Below, one piece after another: positions 56,779 to 64,000 of a stretch of 64,000 nt of DNA. The DNA is from Brevirhabdus pacifica (GTDB lineage: Bacteria; Pseudomonadota; Alphaproteobacteria; Rhodobacterales; Rhodobacteraceae), in NCBI RefSeq assembly GCF_002797755.1, contig NZ_PGFI01000011.1:1488001-1552000 (forward strand). The letters are read 5' to 3'. Both the position numbers and the translations under genes were made by a program. The notes beneath the pieces were generated by a model, which saw nothing but the letters and a program-made list of their open reading frames with translations, was not told the DNA's origin and made no database searches. Position 1 is the first letter of the stretch. The number at the start of each line of letters is the position of its first letter.

Positions 56779-57720
56779 CTAAAGCTCCTCGCCGCGCAGG
56801 CTGTTACCGGCCGCCCGTCCAAGATCGTAGGACATGGTGTTGAATACAAGATCGAAGGCGTCGAACAAGGCCCGGTTGAAGGCCCGCCCCGCGTCCGAGC
56901 GCGAGAAGGCGACATAGTCGCCCATCTCGGCGTTGCTGAGCGGCTGGTAGGCCAGGTTCAGATAGGAGTAGATCCAGATCTCGCTTTCCGAACGGATCTC
57001 GTCTTCTTGGGACCAGACATCGCTCAGGACCTGTTCCTCGCTGACATCGAAGGGAAAGGCGCCGCCGTCCAACAGACCCGAGTAGAAGGCGTAGTTGGAG
57101 TTCATGCCGCCCACCACGTTGGATTCGATCAGGTCGTTGGCGGCGACGAACTCTTCCAGCAGGGCCTGGCGGGCGGGCTCCTCCTCCATCACGCGGGCAT
57201 AGTCCTGCGCGGCCTGCCGCTCGACCATCTCGTCCAGCATTGCGCGGCGGGCGTCGATCTCCAGCCGGGTGATGCGCTGGCCCAGATCGGTCGAGAAGAA
57301 CTCGACCGCCTGCTCTAGCGCGGGCGCGGCGATCGTGGTGCCGGCCTCAGCGTCCTGATCGCCCCCCTTGGCGGCAAAGCCCGTTTCGATCAGCCCCCGC
57401 ATCCGGGTCACGTCATAGATACGCGCGATCCGCGCATCCCAGGGGCCGGCCGCGATCTCGGGGAACATCTCGGCCCGCACCAGGCGGGCATAATCGATCC
57501 CCTCCTCGCGCAGGATCTCCAGAAGTTCCTCGATGCGCAGAAGCTCCAGCATCCGTGTCAGGCGCGGACCCGGCTGAACGGCCACATCCGGCGTCCGGGC
57601 ACCGGCCGCGGCATGGGCCGCGCCCGACAGCCCCGACAGCCCCGTCGGCACCGGCAGCGGCGAAAGGCTCGCCAGCGGCAGCGAAAGCAGGAGGGCAGCG
57701 AAGGGACGGCTCAGCATCAT
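56779..57720 (-). CDS. Secreted DUF2059-domain protein
   Basis: A 313-residue protein with a signal peptide (PFAALLLSLPLASLSPLP...AAHAAA). The C-terminal half contains a DUF2059-like helical region (LEQAVEFFSTDLGQRITRLEIDARRAML and YVAFSRSDAGRAFNRALFDAFD). The function is unknown; it probably acts in the periplasm. Start ATG at 57720 or 57717, with CGGA a few bases upstream. It shares no operon with rplU, which has its own promoter at this gene's 3' end. Confidence 0.8.
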   Translation of the reverse strand: MMLSRPFAALLLSLPLASLSPLPVPTGLSGLSGAAHAAAGARTPDVAVQPGPRLTRMLELLRIEELLEILREEGIDYARLVRAEMFPEIAAGPWDARIARIYDVTRMRGLIETGFAAKGGDQDAEAGTTIAAPALEQAVEFFSTDLGQRITRLEIDARRAMLDEMVERQAAQDYARVMEEEPARQALLEEFVAANDLIESNVVGGMNSNYAFYSGLLDGGAFPFDVSEEQVLSDVWSQEDEIRSESEIWIYSYLNLAYQPLSNAEMGDYVAFSRSDAGRAFNRALFDAFDLVFNTMSYDLGRAAGNSLRGEEL

Positions 57721-57937
57721 GTATTCCGATCGATGTTGGCGGGCGCGGGTCAGTTGGGCCGGCGGGCTGCCGGCGGCGGGCGCAATGGTGATACAGGCAA
57801 ATCTCGGCATCCGCGAGGCCGAAGGCAAGTCCCCGCCCCCGCGCGCGTGGTCCCGCCGCAGGCACCCCGCCGCCCACGGCCAGATGTCCCGACACGCCAC
57901 CCCGGCAAAAGAAGCGGCAATCGGCGGAAAAAGGGAC

Positions 57938-57966
57938 TTGCACAGCCCGCACAAAAAAATTAGTCA
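57938..57966 (+). promoter_or_regulatory. tRNA-Ser promoter
   Basis: TTGCAC (57938-57943), 17-base spacer, TAGTCA (57961-57966), about 12 bases before the mature tRNA 5' end. Confidence 0.6.
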
Positions 57967-57977
57967 CCCCGTCACGC

Positions 57978-58067
57978 GGAGAGGTGCCGGAGTGGTCGAA
58001 CGGGGCGGTCTCGAAAACCGTTGAGGGTGCAAGCCCTCCCAGGGTTCGAATCCCTGTCTCTCCGCCA
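57978..58067 (+). tRNA. tRNA-Ser (anticodon CGA)
   Basis: A 90-base type II tRNA. Acceptor GGAGAGG pairs with TCTCTCC before discriminator G and an encoded CCA (58065-58067). The anticodon loop is CTCGAAA (anticodon CGA, reading UCG). A long variable arm GAGGGTGCAAGCCCTC and T-loop GGTTCGAATCC complete the structure. Confidence 0.98.
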
Positions 58068-58200
58068 CTATCCCCTTGGAAATTCTGAATGATCGCGACC
58101 GCTGCCGGCGGATGCGCAAAGGTCTCCGAGGATCGGATCGGCTTTGTTTCCAGGACCGGTCACCTCCTTTTCATATCAGAAGACCCAGCAGAACGAAGAC

Positions 58201-58222
58201 GCCCCGCCGTTACGGGCGGGGC
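58201..58222 (-). terminator. GC hairpin past ridA
   Basis: GCCCCGCC-GTTACG-GGCGGGGC, 74 bases downstream of the ridA stop on the minus strand. The tail is only weakly U-rich. Confidence 0.5.
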
Positions 58223-58295
58223 CTTCAGGGGCCGTCCAGGTGTTCCCTCAGCATCCGGCGTGCGAACGCCGGGGCCGGGCAAGCCAGCTTGCGCC

Positions 58296-58652
58296 TCAGC
58301 TTTCCGCGGCGATGGCCAGAACCTCGATCAGGTAATGCGGCTGGGCCATGCGGGCCTCGACGCAGACGCGCGTCGGCGGTGTCACCGGGGCGACCCATTC
58401 GTCCCAGACGGCGTTCATCCCGGCATAGTCGTCCATGTTCGCAAGCCAGATCTGCACCGAGATCAGGTTTTCGCGGCTGGTGCCCGCCTCGGCGAGCAGC
58501 GTGTCGACCTTGGCGAAGACGTCTTGGGACTGGGCCGCGATGCCGCCATCCTTGAGCTGCGAGACCTGCCCGGCAAGATGCACCTGCCCGTTGTGGACCG
58601 CGATGGCCGAGAAGCGGGCCGAGCCGCTGAGTTTCCTGAGGTTGCCGGTCAT
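58296..58652 (-). CDS. RidA-family imine/enamine deaminase
   Basis: A 118-residue RidA/YjgF protein. LAGQVSQ, SVQIWLANMDDYAGMNAVWDEWV and TRVCVEARMAQPHYLIEVLAIA are family motifs; the Arg that binds the substrate carboxylate (R in VEAR or TRVC context) is present. RidA proteins hydrolyse reactive imines and enamines arising from PLP enzymes or amine oxidation. It is divergent from a lysR gene, and a palindrome lies in the gap, suggesting common control with the pathway genes to the right. Confidence 0.92.
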   Translation of the reverse strand: MTGNLRKLSGSARFSAIAVHNGQVHLAGQVSQLKDGGIAAQSQDVFAKVDTLLAEAGTSRENLISVQIWLANMDDYAGMNAVWDEWVAPVTPPTRVCVEARMAQPHYLIEVLAIAAES

Positions 58653-58721
58653 GGGGTTTCCTTCTGTGCAAGCTGCCTGGTGTCACCGCTCATGTAGACA
58701 GGGCAGCGCGATTAAGGCAAA

Positions 58722-59639
58722 ATGCATTATCTGAAATCCAGTTCAGAAAGACTGAAATTGGCCATCAAGATCGAGATGCTGCGCTGTTTCTGCGCGGTGG
58801 TGCAGCAGGGCAGCCTGAACGAGGCCGCGAACCAGCTTGGCCGAACGCCGTCGGCGGTCTCCATGATGCTGAAGCAATTCGAGGAACACGTCGGGGCCGC
58901 GCTTTTTGAGACGGCGAGAAAGTCGCGCCTGACCCCGCTGGGCGACATGGTCTACACCGAGGCGCGGCGCGAGATCGAGCATTTCGGCCGCACCGTGGCC
59001 TCCATCGAGGGGCTGGCGCGGGCCGAGGATGGGCAGGTGCGCCTGGCGGTCACGCCGTCGGTGGCAACGGCCATCCTTCCCGAGGTGATCCGCCGCTTCC
59101 GCCGCGATCATCCCCGGGTGCGGATCGACATGCGCGACATGGACAGCGCCTCGGTTCAGCGCGAGCTGGAGGCCGAGCGCGCCGATATCGGCCTGGCCAG
59201 CATCAATGCGGGACCGGGGTTCGAGCGCAAGCTGCTCTTCTCGGACCCGTTCGGCGTTGTCTGTGCACCCGGCGATGATCTGGCCCTGCGGGGCGATGCG
59301 GTCGGGTGGAACGATCTTGCCGGTCGGGATTTCATCGCCAACGGCCTCTGCGGTCTGATCGAGGATGCCGATTTCGGCCCCATCCTGGACGCCGCGCTGA
59401 TGTCGGTGCCGAACACGGCCTCGTTGCTGGCGCTGGTGCGTGGCGGGGTGGGCCTGACGCTTCTTCCCCGAAGGGCGGTGCCGCAAGAGGACGGATTGGC
59501 CTTCCTGCCGCTGGCCGACAGTGCGGCGCGGCGGCATCTCTACCTTGTGACACGCCCGCGGCGCCTGCTGCCCCCGGCGGCCCGCGCCTTCCTGGGCGTG
59601 CTGGAGGCCGAGGCGGGCGCTATGGGCGACCTCGACTAA
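58722..59639 (+). CDS. LysR-family regulator
   Basis: Up to 305 residues. The HTH begins at IEMLRCFCAVVQQGSLNEAANQLGRTPSAVSMMLKQFE and the C-terminal type 2 periplasmic-binding domain covers about 100-300. LysR proteins normally start within a few residues of this HTH, so the real start is probably TTG at 58758 or ATG at 58776 rather than ATG at 58722; the region 58731-58756 then becomes intergenic, where an operator-like palindrome lies. It probably controls ridA and the aldehyde dehydrogenase operon. Confidence 0.93.
   Translation: MHYLKSSSERLKLAIKIEMLRCFCAVVQQGSLNEAANQLGRTPSAVSMMLKQFEEHVGAALFETARKSRLTPLGDMVYTEARREIEHFGRTVASIEGLARAEDGQVRLAVTPSVATAILPEVIRRFRRDHPRVRIDMRDMDSASVQRELEAERADIGLASINAGPGFERKLLFSDPFGVVCAPGDDLALRGDAVGWNDLAGRDFIANGLCGLIEDADFGPILDAALMSVPNTASLLALVRGGVGLTLLPRRAVPQEDGLAFLPLADSAARRHLYLVTRPRRLLPPAARAFLGVLEAEAGAMGDLD
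58731..58756. promoter_or_regulatory. Candidate LysR operator between ridA and lysR
   Basis: CTGAA-N6-TTCAG (58731-58746) followed by another CTGAA at 58752. The half-site recurs at 59641-59655 before the aldehyde dehydrogenase gene. Confidence 0.45.
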
Positions 59640-59640
59640 C

Positions 59641-59685
59641 TTCAGGGATCCTGAATTAAATTCAAGTTATTCGAATTTGATTGAA
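59641..59685 (+). promoter_or_regulatory. Candidate LysR operators before the aldehyde dehydrogenase operon
   Basis: TTCAGG-GAT-CCTGAA (59641-59655) is a perfect 15-base palindrome, the same half-site as upstream of lysR. A second dyad TTCAA-N15-TTGAA (59661-59685) is centred on ATTCGAAT. The stretch is much more AT-rich than its surroundings. Confidence 0.5.
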
Positions 59686-59752
59686 GCGACCCCTTGGGGC
59701 CTACTGTTTCCAGCCACGTCCGGGACGCCCGGTCCAGTCAGGAGACAGCCCC

Positions 59753-61222
59753 ATGAACGCCATGACCGACCTCAATCGCAATTACATCGCCGGGACCTGG
59801 CAGGCAGGCAATGGCGAGATCGAGAACCGCAATCCCTCGGATCTGGGCGAGGTTGTCGGGCATTTCGCACAGGCCAGCGCCAGCCAGCTTGACGATGCCC
59901 TGGCCGCCGCCCGTCAGGCACAGGCCGTTTGGGCCGGCTACGGGCCCGAGCGGCGCCACGATGTTCTGATGGCGATCGGCACCGAGATGATGGCGCGGGC
60001 GGCCGAGCTGGGCGAGCTTCTGTCCCGCGAAGAGGGCAAGCCCCTGGCCGAGGGCAAGGGAGAGGTCTATCGCGCCGGCCAGTTCTTCACCTATTACGCC
60101 GCCGAATGTCTGCGCCAGATCGGCGACACGGCCGACAGCGTGCGCGCCGGCGTCGAGATCGATGTGCGCCGCGAGCCGGTGGGCGTGGTTGCCGTCATCA
60201 GCCCGTGGAACTTCCCCACCGCCACGGCCAGCTGGAAGATCGCGCCGGCACTCGCCTATGGCAACGCGGTGATCTGGAAGCCCGCCAATGTCACCCCCGC
60301 CTCGGCCGTGGCCCTGACGGAGATCATTTCGCGCCAGGATATCCCCGCAGGCCTTTTCAATTTGGTCATGGGCGCGGGCCGCGAGATCGGACAGAAGCTG
60401 GTCGAAAGCCCCGCCCTCGACGCGATCTCCTTCACCGGCTCGGTCCCCGTGGGGCGCGGCATCGCCCGCGCCGCGGTCGAGAATTTCACCAAGATCCAGA
60501 TGGAGATGGGCTCGAAGAACGCGCTGGCGGTGATGGATGACGCCGATCTCGACCTCGCGGTCGGCCTTGCACTGGGCGGCGCCTTCGGCGGCTCGGGCCA
60601 GAAGTGCACGGCCTCGTCCCGGCTGGTGGTGCACGCGGCGGTGCATGACGAATTCGTCGAGAAGCTGGTCGCAGGGGCGAAGGCGCTGAAGGTCGGTCAC
60701 GCCCTCGAGGACGGCACGCAGATCGGCCCGGTGGTGAGCGAAGAGCAGCTGAACGCCAACCTCGCCTATGTCGAGCTGGGCAGATCCGAGGGGGCCACCC
60801 TGGCCTGCGGCGGCGAACGGTTGAGCCTTGCCACCGATGGCTACTACATGTCGCCCGCCGTCTTCACCGGCACGACCAACGCCATGCGCATCAACCGCGA
60901 GGAGATGTTCGCCCCCATCGCCTGCGTCATCAAGGTCGGCTCCTACGCCGAGGCGCTGGAGGTCGTGAACGACACCGAATTCGGACTGACCTCGGGCATC
61001 GTCACCCGCTCCATCGCGCGGGCCACCCATTTCCGCCGCAACGCGCGCACCGGCTGCGTGATGGTCAACCTGCCCACCGCCGGGACCGATTACCACGTGC
61101 CCTTCGGCGGTCGCGGCAACTCATCTTACGGGCCGCGCGAGCAAGGGTCTTACGCCGCCGAGTTCTACACCACCGTCAAGACCGCCTATATCGCGGCCGG
61201 AACGCCGGAGGAGCTGGCGTGA
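59753..61222 (+). CDS. Aldehyde dehydrogenase (ketoglutarate-semialdehyde dehydrogenase-like)
   Basis: A 489-residue NAD(P)-dependent aldehyde dehydrogenase. Catalytic N153 (SPWNFP), E251 (QMEMGSK) and nucleophile C285 (GQKCTASS). The blocks EEGKPLAEGKGEVYRAGQFF and RREPVGVVAVISPWNFP resemble 2-oxoglutarate-semialdehyde dehydrogenases of hydroxyproline and sugar-acid catabolism. GQKC in place of the common GQRC is a subfamily feature. ATG at 59753 after AGGAGAC. First gene of an operon with an M19-like protein (GTGA overlap) and a BCCT transporter. Confidence 0.93.
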   Translation: MNAMTDLNRNYIAGTWQAGNGEIENRNPSDLGEVVGHFAQASASQLDDALAAARQAQAVWAGYGPERRHDVLMAIGTEMMARAAELGELLSREEGKPLAEGKGEVYRAGQFFTYYAAECLRQIGDTADSVRAGVEIDVRREPVGVVAVISPWNFPTATASWKIAPALAYGNAVIWKPANVTPASAVALTEIISRQDIPAGLFNLVMGAGREIGQKLVESPALDAISFTGSVPVGRGIARAAVENFTKIQMEMGSKNALAVMDDADLDLAVGLALGGAFGGSGQKCTASSRLVVHAAVHDEFVEKLVAGAKALKVGHALEDGTQIGPVVSEEQLNANLAYVELGRSEGATLACGGERLSLATDGYYMSPAVFTGTTNAMRINREEMFAPIACVIKVGSYAEALEVVNDTEFGLTSGIVTRSIARATHFRRNARTGCVMVNLPTAGTDYHVPFGGRGNSSYGPREQGSYAAEFYTTVKTAYIAAGTPEELA

Positions 61223-62226
61223 CCTACCGCATCGATTGCCTGCAATACGCCAACTGGTCGGAAAAGGTGTTCCGGCAGATGCGCGAAGGCGGCGTGGACG
61301 CGGTTCACGTCACCATCGCCTACCACGAGAATTTCCGCGAGACGGTCCTCAACATCGAGGCCTGGAACCGCCGGTTCGAAGAGTTTGCGGACCTGATCTT
61401 CCAGGGCCGCACCGGCGACGATGTGCGCCGTGCCAAGGCCGAGGGGCGCACCGCCATTTTCTTCGGCTTCCAGAACCCCAGCCCGATCGAGGATGACATC
61501 GGCCTGGTCGAGGTCGTCCACACGCTGGGCGCGCGTTTCATGCAGCTCAGCTACAACAACCAGTCGCTGCTGGCGACGGGCTGCTACGAGGCAGAGGACC
61601 CCGGCCTGACCCGCATGGGCCGCGAAGTGATCGAAGAGATGAACCGCGTGGGCCTGGTTGTGGACATGAGCCATTCTGCCGAACGTTCTACCTTGGAGGC
61701 GATCGAACATTCGTCCCGGCCCATCGCGATCACCCATGCCAACCCCGCATCCTGGGCCCCTGCCCGCCGCAACAAGAGCGACGCTGTGATCCGGGCTCTG
61801 GCCGAGACCGGCGGCATGCTTGGCTTTTCGCTTTACCCGCATCACCTGCGCGACAAGGGCGCGTGCACGCTGGAAAGCTTCTGCCAGATGATTGCCCGCA
61901 CCGCCGAGATGGTCGGTGCGCAAAGCCTCGGGATCGGCTCGGACCTTTGCCAGGACCATCCCGACAGCGTCGTGGACTGGATGCGCATGGGCCGGTGGAC
62001 CAAGCGCGTCGACTATGGCGAGGGCTCGGCCGCGGCGCCGGGCTTTCCGGACATGCCCGCATGGTTCGAGGACAACCGCGATTTCCCCAATATCGAAGCC
62101 GGCCTGCGGGCCGTGGGTTTCGACGCGACAGAGGTGGCCGGGATCATGGGAGAGAACTGGCTGCGCTTTTTTGACGACAGCTTTGAGACCGCGCGGAAGA
62201 CGCGCTCGAGGCAGGCGGCCGAGTAA
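61219..62226 (+). CDS. Peptidase M19-like protein lacking canonical metal motifs
   Basis: A 335-residue protein whose C-terminal half matches membrane dipeptidase (M19): VVDMSH (H152), PIAITHANP (H173), ARRNKSD, GIGSD (D242) and the closing MGENWLRFF. The N-terminal HxD motif normally near residue 10-20 is absent (reads IDCLQYANWSE), and the bridging-Glu motif EGG-like appears as FQNP with Gln at about 85. It is therefore unlikely to be a standard dizinc dipeptidase and may act on another substrate or with one metal. GTG start overlaps the dehydrogenase stop. Confidence 0.85.
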   Translation: MTYRIDCLQYANWSEKVFRQMREGGVDAVHVTIAYHENFRETVLNIEAWNRRFEEFADLIFQGRTGDDVRRAKAEGRTAIFFGFQNPSPIEDDIGLVEVVHTLGARFMQLSYNNQSLLATGCYEAEDPGLTRMGREVIEEMNRVGLVVDMSHSAERSTLEAIEHSSRPIAITHANPASWAPARRNKSDAVIRALAETGGMLGFSLYPHHLRDKGACTLESFCQMIARTAEMVGAQSLGIGSDLCQDHPDSVVDWMRMGRWTKRVDYGEGSAAAPGFPDMPAWFEDNRDFPNIEAGLRAVGFDATEVAGIMGENWLRFFDDSFETARKTRSRQAAE

Positions 62227-62274
62227 GGGCGCCGAACCAAACGCAATTGCGAAATTCCTTTCAGGGAGGATGGA

Positions 62275-63834
62275 ATGACGGATCAGACCCATAGCCCGGT
62301 GGCCGCGCAAACGCCCAGCCCCGGCCATATCAACAAACCGCTCTTCGCGATCACCGGCGGCTTCATCGCCGTCTTCTGCCTGATCGCGCTCCTCGACCTC
62401 GACCTACTGTCGGCGATCGTGGATGCAAGCTTCAACTTCTCGGCCCGCCACTTCGGCCTTTACTGGCAGGTGCTGCTTCTGGCGACCTTCCTGATCGGCT
62501 TGGTGCTGATCGTGCTGCCCGGCGGGCGGGCGATCATGGGCGGGCTGGCCCGGCCGGAGTTCTCGGTCTTCCAGTGGGGCGCGATGATCATGTGCACCCT
62601 TCTGGCGGGCGGCGGCGTCTTCTGGGCCGCCGGTGAGCCGATGGCGCATTTCCTGTCCTCGCCGCCCCTCTTCGGCGCCGAGGCCGGCACGCCGGAGGCC
62701 GTGGCCCCGGCGCTGGCGCAAAGCTTCATGCATTGGGGTTTTCTTGCCTGGGCGATCCTCGGTGCGCTTTCGACGGTGATGCTGATGCATTACCATTACG
62801 AAAAGGGGCTGCCGCTGGCGCCACGCACCCTGCTCTACCCGCTTTTCGGTGAACGCGCGATCAAGGGTCCCATCGGCCTGATCGCCGATGCGTCCTGCAT
62901 CATTGCCGTGGTCGCGGGCACCGTCGGGCCGATCGGCTTCCTCGGGCTTCAGGTCAGCTATGGGCTGAATGCGCTATTCGGCATTCCCGACAGCTTCATA
63001 ACACAGGCCGTTGTGATCGCGGGGCTGGTGACGCTTTACACCGTCTCGGCGATGACCGGGCTTACCCGCGGGATCCAGCTTCTGAGCAAGATCAACGTGA
63101 TTCTGGCCGCGGGCCTTCTGATCTTCATGCTGGTCTTCGGCCCCACCGCCTTCATCCTGTCGAGCTATTTCTCGGGGTTCGCCAGCTATCTCGGCAACTT
63201 CTTCGGCATGGCGCTCTATCGGGGCGAGGCGGGGCTGTTCGGGAATCCGGGCTGGCTGGGCTGGTGGACCGTCTTCTTCTGGGGCTGGTTCATGGGCTAC
63301 GGGCCGCTGATGGCGATGTTCATCGCGCGCATCTCGCGCGGTCGCTCGATCCGCTCCATCGTGATCATGCTGTCGCTGGTGGCGCCCATCATCACCACCT
63401 TCTGGTTCACGATCATCGGCGGCTCCGGCATCGCGTTCGAGCTGGCCAACACCGGCTCGGTCTCGACCGCGTTCGAGGGGTTCAACCTGCCGGCCGCACT
63501 TCTGGCGATCACCCAGCAACTGCCGATGGGCTTCCTGATCTCGCTGCTGTTCCTGATCCTGACCACGATCTTCGTGGCCACGACGGGCGACTCGATGACC
63601 TACGTGATCTCGGTTGCGATGTCCGACGAGGACCAGTCGTCGATGCCGGTGCGGGTGTTCTGGGGCGTCGGGATGGGCCTGATGGCGGTCATCCTGATTT
63701 CGCTCGGCTCTGGCGGCGTGGGCAAGCTGCAAAGCTTCATCGTGGTGACGGCCGTGCCGGTATCGCTGGTGCTGCTGCCGTCGCTTTGGGACGCGGTGCG
63801 GATCACCCTGGCCAAGGGTCGCGAACGGGTCTGA
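62275..63834 (+). CDS. BCCT-family transporter
   Basis: A 519-residue transporter with about 12 membrane helices. The family motif ARISRGRSIR (351-360) and the preceding Trp segment define betaine/carnitine/choline transporters. In the motif of BetP, Y-W-A-W-W-x-x-W, this protein reads FWGWFMGY (335-342), so two of the aromatic-box Trp residues are Phe and Tyr. A quaternary ammonium or sulfonium compound is the usual cargo, but the changed box suggests an atypical substrate. GGGAGG precedes the ATG. Confidence 0.93.
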   Translation: MTDQTHSPVAAQTPSPGHINKPLFAITGGFIAVFCLIALLDLDLLSAIVDASFNFSARHFGLYWQVLLLATFLIGLVLIVLPGGRAIMGGLARPEFSVFQWGAMIMCTLLAGGGVFWAAGEPMAHFLSSPPLFGAEAGTPEAVAPALAQSFMHWGFLAWAILGALSTVMLMHYHYEKGLPLAPRTLLYPLFGERAIKGPIGLIADASCIIAVVAGTVGPIGFLGLQVSYGLNALFGIPDSFITQAVVIAGLVTLYTVSAMTGLTRGIQLLSKINVILAAGLLIFMLVFGPTAFILSSYFSGFASYLGNFFGMALYRGEAGLFGNPGWLGWWTVFFWGWFMGYGPLMAMFIARISRGRSIRSIVIMLSLVAPIITTFWFTIIGGSGIAFELANTGSVSTAFEGFNLPAALLAITQQLPMGFLISLLFLILTTIFVATTGDSMTYVISVAMSDEDQSSMPVRVFWGVGMGLMAVILISLGSGGVGKLQSFIVVTAVPVSLVLLPSLWDAVRITLAKGRERV

Positions 63835-63905
63835 TCAGGTCGGCGGGCGGTCCGACAAAGGCCGCCCGCCCCGATACGTGGTAACGTGCAAGGAGGAGGC
63901 GCGTG

Positions 63906-64000
63906 ATGAAACTCGACCAGCTCAGCCCGGACCGCGTGGCGCTTCGCCCTGCCGATACCGTGATGCGCCTGGCGCGCATGGGGTCGTTCCACCAGTCCCG
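63906..64000 (+). CDS. Start of an unrecognised gene (3' truncated by window)
   Basis: 31 codons and two bases are visible, starting at ATG 63906 after AAGGAGGAGG, a near-perfect Shine-Dalgarno; GTG at 63903 is an alternative. The peptide has a basic/hydrophobic patch (VMRLARMGSFHQS). I do not recognise the family. It follows the BCCT gene by 71 bases in the same direction and is probably part of the same pathway operon. Confidence 0.7.
   Translation, partial: MKLDQLSPDRVALRPADTVMRLARMGSFHQS

Noticed and set aside
57978-58295. tRNA-Ser as an integration site for a mobile element
   Set aside because: No integrase, no repeat of the tRNA 3' end and no atypical composition downstream.

Overview
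The window is a high-GC chromosomal segment of an alphaproteobacterium, most likely Rhodobacteraceae (Roseobacter/Rhodobacter type). The evidence is the gene content: a ChpT-type phosphotransferase beside a DUF3553 gene, a PstA with a long periplasmic DUF3333-like insert, OlsB/OlsA ornithine-lipid genes, an L21 with a C-terminal HhH tail, a DUF1127 protein, class II DAHP synthase, D-3-hydroxybutyrate dehydrogenase, a BCCT transporter, and promoters of the CTTGAC/TTGAAG-N16-17-TATAAY style. It looks like ordinary chromosome. I see no phage, insertion sequence, CRISPR array, plasmid gene or defence island.

Layout. 1-1373 is the end of mfd. 1383-4920 (-) is an operon of acyl-CoA ligase, DsbA-family protein and Bcr/CflA efflux pump. 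5071-7343 (-) holds a CsbD-like protein and a YejA-type solute-binding protein; it is followed by a candidate small RNA (7458-7533) and bdhA. 8407-11714 (-) has a LysE exporter, DUF502, and pseudouridine catabolism (psuG, psuK). rpsB-tsf (11938-13749) is followed by a structured, gene-free 0.45 kb. aroQ-luxR (14195-15489) is an overlapping pair with dyad sites upstream. 15763-23607 (-) is the whole phosphate module phoR, pstSCAB, phoU, phoB, with a three-repeat PHO box before pstS. 24284-27559 (-) is yicC-gmk-gamma-carbonic anhydrase-PLP lyase. Then come the class II DAHP synthase, a GlxA-type AraC regulator, guaA, and a FadL porin.

33475-38377 (+) carries a P-loop ATPase, metA, a lipoprotein hydrolase, ppk2, a TetR regulator and a RibD_C protein. 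Then rplM-rpsI; a MocR regulator divergent from a DUF1127 gene; speD-speE; a thioesterase and an enoyl-CoA hydratase; M32 carboxypeptidase-ctaA; a TrmJ-like methyltransferase; a ThiE-like protein; olsB-olsA; DUF3553/chpT; obgE-proB-proA; an acetyltransferase; rplU-rpmA; a DUF2059 protein; and tRNA-Ser(CGA).

The least ordinary part is the right end (58296-64000): ridA divergent from a LysR regulator, then aldehyde dehydrogenase, an M19 'dipeptidase' homologue whose N-terminal metal motifs are missing, a BCCT transporter with an altered aromatic box, and the first 31 codons of an unrecognised gene. Palindromes built on CTGAA/TTCAG half-sites lie at both ends of lysR. This looks like a regulated uptake-and-oxidation pathway for an unidentified amine-like compound. 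It is the best candidate here for something not yet described. Other points of interest are the candidate sRNA, the aroQ-luxR dyads, the MocR direct repeats, a probably leaderless guaA mRNA, and a MetA that carries the acetyl-CoA-type residue.
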